The position numbers and the translations under genes were made by a program. The notes beneath the pieces are model-generated. The model ran no database searches and had not been told where the DNA came from. It was given only the letters and a program-made list of their open reading frames with translations. 64,000 nucleotides of DNA from positions 992,001 through 1,056,000 of the forward strand of contig NZ_JAFEWC010000001.1 of assembly GCF_017355875.1 (NCBI RefSeq), given 5' to 3'. Below, one piece after another: positions 17,447 through 24,370 of the stretch. Source of the stretch: Aridibaculum aurantiacum. Its GTDB lineage: Bacteria > Bacteroidota > Bacteroidia > Chitinophagales > Chitinophagaceae. Every line of letters starts with the position of its first letter. Position 1 is the first letter of the stretch.

Positions 17447-17998
17447 ATGAGCAAACCAATACCTTTGCCCGAAAACGACCAAATGCAAGCGAAGAAAGCT
17501 AGTGATAGTTTTACTATCATGAACGAAATAGTGCTTCCCAACGACACTAATACTTTTGGAAACCTGATGGGAGGACGATTGATGTACTGGATGGATATTG
17601 CAGCCGGCATAGCTGCGGGCAAACATTGCAATTTTCCAAGTATGACTGCCAGCGTAGATAACCTGTCTTTCAAGAACCCGATCAAGTTGGGCAACGTAGT
17701 ACATATAGAAGCCAAAGTATCACGCGCTTTTACTACCTCTATGGAAATTCACCTGATGGTTTGGGGAGAGGACCTTTTGCACCAATATAAGTACGAGAGC
17801 AATGAAGCCTTTTTCACATTTGTGGCTCTTGACCCATACAATAAACCTCGTCCTGTACCGCAACTGATACCTGAGACTGAAGATGAAAAACGTATTTACG
17901 AAGGCGCCCTCAGGAGAAGGCAAGTACGACTTATACTAGGCGGAAAGATGAAACCCGATGATGCGAATGAGTTGAAGGCGCTTTTTATTAAGCCGTAG
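17447..17998 (+). CDS. Acyl-CoA thioesterase, hotdog fold
   Basis: This is a cytoplasmic acyl-CoA thioesterase of the YciA/BACH hotdog-fold group, hydrolysing acyl-CoA to free acid and CoA. The 183-residue protein contains the family active-site stretch NTFGNLMGGRLMYWMDIAAG and the SVDNLSFKNPIKLGNVV strand. The chosen start is ATG 17447 (MSKPIPLPEND). An in-frame ATG at 17381 would add a non-conserved 22-residue extension in the divergent promoter region. It converges on plsC across a repeat-rich spacer. Confidence 0.85.
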   Translation: MSKPIPLPENDQMQAKKASDSFTIMNEIVLPNDTNTFGNLMGGRLMYWMDIAAGIAAGKHCNFPSMTASVDNLSFKNPIKLGNVVHIEAKVSRAFTTSMEIHLMVWGEDLLHQYKYESNEAFFTFVALDPYNKPRPVPQLIPETEDEKRIYEGALRRRQVRLILGGKMKPDDANELKALFIKP

Positions 17999-18010
17999 TT
18001 GGGGGTGGTG

Positions 18011-18182
18011 GGTTGATAAGTTGATAGGTTGATTGGGTTGATAAGTAACGAATGACTAGTACTGAGTGATTAGTGATGACTTTCAAGTGATCACTAATCA
18101 CTCAATTGATTATAACAATATTCATAATGACTTGAAGCCACAACCTTAAACCTTAGACATTCAACCTTAAACCTCAAACTCC
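18011..18182. repeat. Degenerate 7-8-nt-period element between convergent genes
   Basis: The spacer between the thioesterase and plsC holds four GTTGAT units (18012, 18020, 18028, 18037), a perfect 14-bp inverted repeat (18063-18076 and 18091-18104, core GTGATTAGTGA), and six in-register 7-mers of CAACCTT/AAACCTT type (18141-18182). The right-hand units are roughly the reverse complement of the left-hand ones. The array abuts the plsC stop codon. It belongs to the same structural class as the nuo spacer elements but has a different unit sequence. Confidence 0.65.
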
Positions 18183-18184
18183 TC

Positions 18185-18955
18185 CTACTTATCCTGTTCG
18201 TTTATTTTATGATGCTTGCCTTTTAGCATGAAGCGTTTGCTTTGCTCTATCGCATCCATGACCTGTTCCAGTATTTCATCCACCGGTTGGTTGGCATCGA
18301 AACGCATTGGTTCTTTAAAACGAACAGATATGGTAGATCCCCTTTTCTTGAAGGTGAGGCCTTTCTTAGTGAATGCTCTCCAAAAGCCATTGATGACAAT
18401 CGGAACTACGATGGGATTGTGTTTTTGAATAATGTAAGCGGTACCTTTTCTTCCAGGTGCAAATGGTTTGGTAGTGCCTTGCGGAAAAGTAATTATCCAA
18501 CTGGTAGAAAGCGCATCAGTTATTTTACGCGTATCAGATGGATCCAATCCTCTTCTTACTTCTTTACCTTCCGAACGCCATGTACGTTTTACTGTAAGTG
18601 CGCCTGCCAGTTTGAAAAGTTTGCTGATCCAGCTGCCATTCATTGTTTCTTCGGCAGCTACATAATATAAGTTGGTGAATGGATTAAGCAGGTAATAAGG
18701 AACACCCAACCTGTTTCGTTTGCGCCACTTTACTGCACAAAAAATATGTAGGAAAGTAATGACATCCGCAAAGTAGGTCTGGTGATTGCTAACGAACAGA
18801 ACATTATTCTTAGGAAGCTTTTCTAAATGTTCAGTGCCTTCTATCTTCAGCTTATTGATGATAGCTAAACCCGGGTAAGTAATGATGCCTACAACAGCAT
18901 AAACTATTTTGCGAATGATCTTTACGTGCTTTAATCTGTCGGAGAACGAACTCAT
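18185..18955 (-). CDS. PlsC-like lysophospholipid acyltransferase, atypical motifs
   Basis: This 256-residue protein belongs to the 1-acyl-glycerol-3-phosphate acyltransferase superfamily, acting at the inner membrane in phospholipid or lipid A-like acylation. A hydrophobic N-terminal segment precedes block I, read as NHQTYFAD, in which H58 and D64 are separated by five residues where the family normally has four. Block III reads FPQGT instead of FPEGT. Both deviations are visible directly and may mark a divergent clade or altered activity. It is divergent from the SIMPL gene and convergent with the thioesterase. Confidence 0.75.
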   Translation of the reverse strand: MSSFSDRLKHVKIIRKIVYAVVGIITYPGLAIINKLKIEGTEHLEKLPKNNVLFVSNHQTYFADVITFLHIFCAVKWRKRNRLGVPYYLLNPFTNLYYVAAEETMNGSWISKLFKLAGALTVKRTWRSEGKEVRRGLDPSDTRKITDALSTSWIITFPQGTTKPFAPGRKGTAYIIQKHNPIVVPIVINGFWRAFTKKGLTFKKRGSTISVRFKEPMRFDANQPVDEILEQVMDAIEQSKRFMLKGKHHKINEQDK

Positions 18956-19084
18956 CTAATTTATTTTAGCAATCTTTAAGCGGTGCAAAATAAGGAATGT
19001 AAATACATTGTTAAGAACCGTTTTCAATTAATTCTTTGTATGTAATTGTCTTCTTAAATGAATCCATCTATCAAATTACTTAGT

Positions 19085-19813
19085 ATGAAAAAGATTTTCC
19101 TCTTATTACTGGTTTGTTCACAATTGATAACGTTGCGTGCTAACAGCCAGGATGCCAACAGGCAGAAAACAGTGAACGTAAGCGGTACCGCCGAAATGGA
19201 AATTGTTCCGGATGAGATATATGTACATGTAGAGCTGCGTGAATATGATAAAAAAGGTGGAAGCAAAGTGGACATTGATAAGATCAAGAATGATTTTCTA
19301 AAGGCGGCCTTGGCTGTTGGCATTCCTGAAACGGATCTTTCTGTGCAAGGATACCAGGGCTGGGATGGCAACCAGTGGTGGTATAAAAAGAATAAGAAAA
19401 AGAACCCTGACATGAAGGCAAGCATTACTTACCAGGTGAAGCTAGCAAGTACAAGAAAGATGGATGAGCTGGTGCAAAAACTAGATGATGAAGCCACTCA
19501 CAATTTTTTTATAGCTCGTGTATCTCACAGTAAAATCCAAGATCTGAAAAAGCAGTTGAAGATACAGGCTGTAAAAGCCGCTAAAGAAAAGGCCATTTAT
19601 CTTTCTGAAGCCATTGGCGAAAAAGTAGGAGATGCTATCAGCATCAATGAACCAAACGAAGTGCAGTTTCATCCACAGCCAGTATATGCTAACAGGATGA
19701 TGGCGCAGGAAGCAACCATGGCCGCTGATTTTCGTGCACCTTCATCGCCTGAAATAGATTTCAAAAAAATGAAGTTGAAATTTGATGTTCATGTTACTTT
19801 CTCTTTAAAATAA
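19085..19813 (+). CDS. SIMPL-domain (DUF541) exported protein
   Basis: This is an exported SIMPL-domain protein of about 242 residues, related to the YggE/BP26 family, whose molecular role is poorly defined. It has a signal peptide, then VNVSGTAEMEIVPDEIYVHVEL, the typical strand of the SIMPL fold, and a helix containing repeated lysine residues. A Trp-rich insertion (QGWDGNQWWYKKNKKKN) sits in a loop. The start is ATG 19085; an in-frame ATG at 19058 adds nine residues before the signal peptide. A strong terminator follows. Confidence 0.8.
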   Translation: MKKIFLLLLVCSQLITLRANSQDANRQKTVNVSGTAEMEIVPDEIYVHVELREYDKKGGSKVDIDKIKNDFLKAALAVGIPETDLSVQGYQGWDGNQWWYKKNKKKNPDMKASITYQVKLASTRKMDELVQKLDDEATHNFFIARVSHSKIQDLKKQLKIQAVKAAKEKAIYLSEAIGEKVGDAISINEPNEVQFHPQPVYANRMMAQEATMAADFRAPSSPEIDFKKMKLKFDVHVTFSLK

Positions 19814-19831
19814 TTTACAACCTAACACTTG

Positions 19832-19859
19832 GCCGCTGTACTGGTACAGCGGCTTTTTT
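19832..19859 (+). terminator. Intrinsic terminator after SIMPL gene
   Basis: A 10-bp perfect GC-rich stem (GCCGCTGTAC 19832-19841, GTACAGCGGC 19844-19853) with a minimal loop is followed by seven T residues. Confidence 0.88.
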
Positions 19860-19909
19860 ATGTAAAGAATTTAAATACATCATCGTCCGTCTAAAGTGAA
19901 ACCTCCGCC

Positions 19910-19917
19910 TATCTTTG
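19910..19917 (+). promoter_or_regulatory. Bacteroidota-type -7 box (TATCTTTG)
   Basis: TATCTTTG matches the TAnnTTTG box recognised by the Bacteroidota primary sigma factor and lies 20 nt upstream of the HAD phosphatase ATG. No clear -33 TTG was found, so this is tentative. Confidence 0.45.
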
Positions 19918-19936
19918 CCGCCACAAATAAGAGGGC

Positions 19937-20593
19937 ATGGAGTTGAATACAGTAATATTTGATATGGATGGACTGTTGATAGACAGCGAGCCATTGTGGA
20001 GTGAGGCAGCGGATGAGGTACTGGGATATTATGGTAAGAAACTTACTAAAGCCGAATATGCCCAAACTACCGGGCTTCGCACCAGCGAGTTCGTAAGCTG
20101 GTGGCTCCGCGATTATAAATTTGATGATAAAGAACTAAAGAACGCAGCTGAGCAGATAATACAGGTGGTAACACAAAAGATCATACAAAAGGGGCAGCCT
20201 ATGCCCGGTATCAAATACATATTTGATTTCTTTTCTAAACGTGGTTATAAGATTGGTATAGCTTCCTCTTCACCATTGGAGCTGGTGAAGACGGTTGCTG
20301 ATATGCTGCAGGTTAGTCGTTATGTAAAAGCAATAGCATCAGCAGAGCATTTAAATTATGGTAAGCCTCACCCGCAAGTGTATTTAGATTGTGCAGCCTC
20401 ACTTGGTTCATCACCATTGGAATGTGTTTGCTTTGAAGATTCTGTAAATGGAATGATAGCCGCCAAAGCAGCGCGTATGAAATGTGTAGTGGTACCTGTA
20501 GCCTCTATGTCAAAAGATGAACGATGGAGTTTGGCAGATCTTAAAATATCATCGCTTCAAAACTTCAGCGAGCTGCACATAAACCTGTTGTAG
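19937..20593 (+). CDS. HAD-family sugar-phosphatase (YniC/HxpB-like)
   Basis: This cytoplasmic haloacid-dehalogenase superfamily phosphatase resembles the hexitol/2-deoxyglucose-6-phosphate phosphatases. The 218-residue protein shows motif I FDMDGLLIDSE (nucleophile and acid Asp), motif II IASSS, the lysine in GKPHPQVYL, and motif IV FEDSVNGMIAAKAA. A helical cap lies between motif I and II. Substrate range cannot be inferred further. It is a single gene convergent with the LolC/E-type permease, 14 nt apart. Confidence 0.85.
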   Translation: MELNTVIFDMDGLLIDSEPLWSEAADEVLGYYGKKLTKAEYAQTTGLRTSEFVSWWLRDYKFDDKELKNAAEQIIQVVTQKIIQKGQPMPGIKYIFDFFSKRGYKIGIASSSPLELVKTVADMLQVSRYVKAIASAEHLNYGKPHPQVYLDCAASLGSSPLECVCFEDSVNGMIAAKAARMKCVVVPVASMSKDERWSLADLKISSLQNFSELHINLL

Positions 20594-20607
20594 GTTTGGT
20601 ACAAAAA

Positions 20608-21846
20608 CTACCTGAACTGTATGGCTTTAACCGGTTGAATATTTCTTACCAAAAGGGTAGGAAATATAAGTGAGAGGAAACATACCACGACAGTACCTAT
20701 ACACACCAGCAGAACCTCCCACCATATAACTTTTACTGGTGCAGTGGCTACATAATATGCTGTTTCATCCAGGCTAATAAATCCTGTGTACTGCTGTAAG
20801 AGGGCCAATCCAACACCAGCCAATAATCCAAAGCCAACGCCAATGAGCGTTATATAAGTAGCGTGAAAAAGAAACAGTGTTTGAATGGTGCCATCAGGTG
20901 CACCAATGGCTTTTAAAATGCCCACCATTTTTGTTCTTTCCAATACCAGTATCAGCAGGCATGTCACCAGGTTGATGATCGCTACAATTGCCATCACAAT
21001 AAATATCACATCCCTGTTCACATCCTGTATGCCCAGCCAGTCAAATATGTTTGGATAAACTTCTTTTACCGTACGGCTGATCCAGCTGGTAGGCAGCGTT
21101 TCATGCTCGTTGATAAGAAAACTCACACTGTCCATTTGCCTGTAATCAGATAAAAAAACTTCATATCCACCTACTTGGTTGTTCTGCCAGTTATTTAGTC
21201 TTTGTATCAACCTAAGATCACCGATAGCAAATAGTTTATCGTATTCTTCAATGCCTGTTTTGTAAATGCCGCTAATACGCATCCTCCTGAAATTGCTGCG
21301 TCCGCCTCCCGGGTCAATGAAGTAAATGCGGATACTGTCATTCACTTTAAGTTCCATTTGTTCAGCTATAGGAGCAGAAAGTACAATGTCGCGGCTATAC
21401 AGGCTGTCGGTAAAAGATGGCCATTCGCCTTCGCGTAAAAAATCTTGCAGGTGCTGAAAATTATAACCTGCTTCTACACCTTTGAAAAGCAATCCTTCAA
21501 TATTGCTTTCATGTTGCAGTACTGCGCTTTTCGTTGCAAAGGTCTGAACGGTTTCTACACCAGGCATTCCTTTTACAATTGCTATGGCTTCATTATTTGT
21601 TTCTAACGGACTTTCTTCAGCTACCAGCGCTTTATTTGGCTCGTATTGTTGCAGGCGAACATGCCCCCAAAAGCTGAAAACTTTCTGGCTCACCGTTTCC
21701 TGGAAACCATTCACAAATGCCAGCGTAATGATCATTGCAGCCACACTAACAGCAGTGGCTACCGTAGCAAGTCGTATGATAAATCTTGAAAACGATTTTT
21801 GAGAATTGAAAGCAATGCGGCGGGCTATAAACAGCGCTATATCCAA
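20608..21846 (-). CDS. LolC/LolE-type ABC transporter permease
   Basis: This is a 412-residue inner-membrane permease of the FtsX/LolC-LolE group. LolC/E proteins extract outer-membrane lipoproteins from the inner membrane, with LolD as the ATPase. An N-terminal helix (about 25-48, AVSVAAMIITLAFVNGF), a periplasmic domain, and three C-terminal helices are seen, with the LILVLERTKMVGILKAIGA coupling region. No ATPase gene is adjacent. The start is a TTG at 21846; no in-frame ATG is available that gives the normal N-terminus. Lipoprotein export is an inference from the family and its MDIALFIARRIAF-like N-terminus. Confidence 0.82.
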   Translation of the reverse strand: MDIALFIARRIAFNSQKSFSRFIIRLATVATAVSVAAMIITLAFVNGFQETVSQKVFSFWGHVRLQQYEPNKALVAEESPLETNNEAIAIVKGMPGVETVQTFATKSAVLQHESNIEGLLFKGVEAGYNFQHLQDFLREGEWPSFTDSLYSRDIVLSAPIAEQMELKVNDSIRIYFIDPGGGRSNFRRMRISGIYKTGIEEYDKLFAIGDLRLIQRLNNWQNNQVGGYEVFLSDYRQMDSVSFLINEHETLPTSWISRTVKEVYPNIFDWLGIQDVNRDVIFIVMAIVAIINLVTCLLILVLERTKMVGILKAIGAPDGTIQTLFLFHATYITLIGVGFGLLAGVGLALLQQYTGFISLDETAYYVATAPVKVIWWEVLLVCIGTVVVCFLSLIFPTLLVRNIQPVKAIQFR

Positions 21847-21992
21847 TCGGGCATAATTTAGTTAAATCAAAGCTACATTCCGGCAACCACCCGGCAAAAT
21901 GAATTGCCTGCACTAAGTTTGTTATGGTGTTTGCCACCAATATTATTCATTAGTCGTAAGTTAGTCGTTGTACACCCATTAACAATTTTTAC

Positions 21993-23276
21993 ATGAAGCG
22001 ATTGCTACTTCCCTTTATAGTGTTATTTACTTTCACGTCCGTAATGGCTAATCAACCAGACCAAGTGTTGATGCCAAACATTACGGGGGTAAAGGTTTTC
22101 CAGGTAGGCAACCAGCTTGGATATCCTATCATAACGCTTAATAGTGGCGAGCAGCTTGAACTTCATTTTGATGATTTGGATGCACGGGTAAAAAATTACT
22201 TCTATACTTTTCAGTTGTGTAATGCAGATTGGACACCGGTAAACCTCAGCACTTTTGACTACCTGCGTGGCTTCAGCCAGGTAAGGCTTAATCAATATAG
22301 GGCTTCCGCACTTGCGCTTACACGTTATATACATTACCAGGCTACACTGCCCGATAGAAATTGCGTACCTACCCGCAGTGGAAATTATTTGCTTAAGGTG
22401 TTTCTTGACGGCGACACAAGCAAGCTTGCATTTACCAAAAGAGTATTGGTAGTAGAAAAAATTGCAGAAGTAGGAGCACAGGTGTTACAGCCTTTCAATA
22501 CCGACCTGTTTCGTACGCACCAAAAAGTACAGTTTGTTGTAAACAAAGGACGACTGAACGTGGTAAGTCCTGTTCAGCAGATAAAGGCAGTTGTGCTGCA
22601 GAATTACAGGTGGGACAATGCTAAGATGAATATTACACCAACTTTTGTAAGGCAAACAACGGTGGAATTTAATGCAGAGAATGATGCCGTTTTTCCTGCC
22701 GGTAAAGAATTCCGCTGGGCAGACCTCCGCAGTTTCCGATTGCAAAGTGACCGTGTAAAAACTGCTGATTATGGTAAAACAGCTACCAATATTTTCATGC
22801 AGCCTGACCCGGAAAGGAATAACCAGCGTTATATCAATTTCAGAGATTTCAATGGTTTCTATTTTACTGAAACTACAGATGTACCTAACCCATGGTGGCA
22901 GGGAGATTACGCATCGGTGCATTTCACTTTTGTGCCAAATGAAAACCAGCCATATCCAAATAAGAAAGTATTTGTAGTTGGTGAAATGAACCAATACAAT
23001 GTTCATGATACAGCCGCTATGATTTATAATGCTGATAAAGGAGTTTACGAGAAGACGTTGTTCCTGAAGCAAGGATATTATTCGTACACCTACGTAACCA
23101 AAGATGCAGGTAATAGGAGAGGTCGTATAGAATCGGAAACTACGGATGGCAATTATTGGGAAACAGAAAATGATTATACGGTACTTATTTATTACCGTTC
23201 GTTAGCTGGCAGGCACGATGAGCTGATAGGCATAACCACAGTAAACTCTCTTAACAGCCGCCGGATCGGGTTCTAA
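21993..23276 (+). CDS. Type IX secretion system plug protein (DUF5103)
   Basis: The 427-residue protein resembles the DUF5103 family, which includes the Plug protein that closes the periplasmic side of the SprA translocon in the T9SS. It has a signal peptide, a beta-rich N-terminal region (VKVFQVGNQLGYPIITLNSG, HFDDLD, YYTFQLCNADW-like YFYTFQLCNADWTP) and a late WWQGDYASVHFTF segment characteristic of the family. The assignment is from recognition of the family pattern, not a search. A small secreted protein follows after 10 nt. Its presence fits the T9SS cargo proteins encoded at the window end. Confidence 0.8.
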   Translation: MKRLLLPFIVLFTFTSVMANQPDQVLMPNITGVKVFQVGNQLGYPIITLNSGEQLELHFDDLDARVKNYFYTFQLCNADWTPVNLSTFDYLRGFSQVRLNQYRASALALTRYIHYQATLPDRNCVPTRSGNYLLKVFLDGDTSKLAFTKRVLVVEKIAEVGAQVLQPFNTDLFRTHQKVQFVVNKGRLNVVSPVQQIKAVVLQNYRWDNAKMNITPTFVRQTTVEFNAENDAVFPAGKEFRWADLRSFRLQSDRVKTADYGKTATNIFMQPDPERNNQRYINFRDFNGFYFTETTDVPNPWWQGDYASVHFTFVPNENQPYPNKKVFVVGEMNQYNVHDTAAMIYNADKGVYEKTLFLKQGYYSYTYVTKDAGNRRGRIESETTDGNYWETENDYTVLIYYRSLAGRHDELIGITTVNSLNSRRIGF

Positions 23277-23286
23277 ACTTTAAATT

Positions 23287-23691
23287 ATGAAGCAGCTATT
23301 TATAATACTATTGGTATTGTGCAGCTTGGGTACAAAGGCGCAAAAAGTTGATAGTATATTCTTCAACCTGTATACCGATAGCCTGAAAAAAGGCGTGCAC
23401 AATTATATAAATGTAGACGGCAAATTGAGCAATGGCAGTTTCTTTCCACTTACCAGCAGTGAGATCAGTTTAAGTAGTTCTTATGGCAAGTGGGATGGTA
23501 ACAGCCTTATAATTGATAGCGCTTACAAAGGTGATTCTGTAGTGATAACCGCTGTGTTAAAAGATAGGCCTGAGGTAAAGAAGCATATTACCATCTTCAT
23601 TAAGAAAGTAGAGCCTGAGTTCATCCTTAAGTCGGAGCAAGAATTGATGGAAGGTTGGCGAAGAGGATCAAGAAAAAAGAGCAAAGAATAA
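23287..23691 (+). CDS. Small secreted protein, unknown, downstream of T9SS plug
   Basis: No function is recognised. The 134-residue protein has a signal peptide (first 18-19 residues), one beta-rich domain with the repeat-like segment SSEISLSSSYGKWDGNSLIIDS, and a very basic C-terminus (RRGSRKKSKE). It starts 10 nt after the plug gene, with no terminator between, and a strong terminator follows it, so the two probably form one transcript. A structural role near the T9SS is possible but only positional. Confidence 0.7.
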   Translation: MKQLFIILLVLCSLGTKAQKVDSIFFNLYTDSLKKGVHNYINVDGKLSNGSFFPLTSSEISLSSSYGKWDGNSLIIDSAYKGDSVVITAVLKDRPEVKKHITIFIKKVEPEFILKSEQELMEGWRRGSRKKSKE

Positions 23692-23700
23692 AGCATAATA

Positions 23701-23726
23701 AAAGAGGCATCCTGGGATGCCTCTTT
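23701..23726. terminator. Bidirectional intrinsic terminator
   Basis: A 12-bp perfect stem (AAAGAGGCATCC 23701-23712, GGATGCCTCTTT 23715-23726) with a 2-nt loop separates the convergent 134-residue protein gene and the Spy-like gene. Confidence 0.85.
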
Positions 23727-23750
23727 ACGTTTTCAATAGGGATCAATGTT

Positions 23751-24164
23751 TTAGTTCCGGTTTTGCCATTGACCTTGGCCACCTTGTCCACCCTGGCCTC
23801 TTTGTTCTCTCATTTTACGCATGTTCTCGTAAAATGCATTCAGCTTTATTTGCTGTTCTTCATTCAATATGGTCTTGTATTTTGCCTGGCGCTCAGCTTC
23901 CAGTGCTTCCATCTTTTTCTTCTTATCATCTTCTGACAGGTCCTGGCTCATTCTTACTTCCCTTGCCTTGCTTTGGAATTCTTGTTGGATAGCCACTACA
24001 GAATCAGTCTGTGCATCAGTTAGTTTCAGTTCAGATTTCAGCCTCTCTTTCATCATTTCATTCATCTGGCCGCCACGAGCTCTTCCGCCACGCTCGCCAG
24101 TTTGTGCCATCACCGATCCGGCAGTTAATGCCAAAATGCAGATCGCAAAAAACATCTTTTTCAT
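23751..24164 (-). CDS. Spy/CpxP-like periplasmic protein
   Basis: This 137-residue exported protein is helical and highly charged, with a signal peptide, an LKLTDAQTDSV motif and an ILNEEQQIKLNAF segment. Both resemble the LTxxQ repeats of Spy/CpxP-type periplasmic chaperones. A Gly/Gln/Arg-rich C-terminus and a Gly/Arg-rich N-terminal stretch flank the helical core. The stress-responsive chaperone role is inferred from the family only. It is monocistronic, between a bidirectional terminator and the glnA terminator. Confidence 0.7.
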   Translation of the reverse strand: MKKMFFAICILALTAGSVMAQTGERGGRARGGQMNEMMKERLKSELKLTDAQTDSVVAIQQEFQSKAREVRMSQDLSEDDKKKKMEALEAERQAKYKTILNEEQQIKLNAFYENMRKMREQRGQGGQGGQGQWQNRN

Positions 24165-24313
24165 TTCAGGTTGTTTTAGTTGTTATCGTTTTTACTAATT
24201 CTAATATATGTAGATTTTATAAGCAGGTGTAGCTACTTCAAATATTATCGGTAGAAACAAAGGCATTATAGATAACCAACTTCTTTATTGGTTTAAATAT
24301 CATGTAAATAAAT

Positions 24314-24343
24314 AACCCCGGCTTCTTATTTGAAACCGGGGTT
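24314..24343 (-). terminator. Intrinsic terminator of glutamine synthetase
   Basis: An 8-bp GC-rich stem (AACCCCGG 24314-24321, CCGGGGTT 24336-24343) with a 14-nt loop is followed on the minus strand by TTATTTATTT. It lies 28 nt past the glnA stop. Confidence 0.7.
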
Positions 24344-24370
24344 CTCATGTGTATAGGAAGGAAATAAAAA

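Noticed and set aside
22485-23072. 195-codon minus-strand open frame inside the T9SS plug gene
   Set aside because: It is wholly antisense to a recognised gene and has no domain or start context; treated as a shadow.
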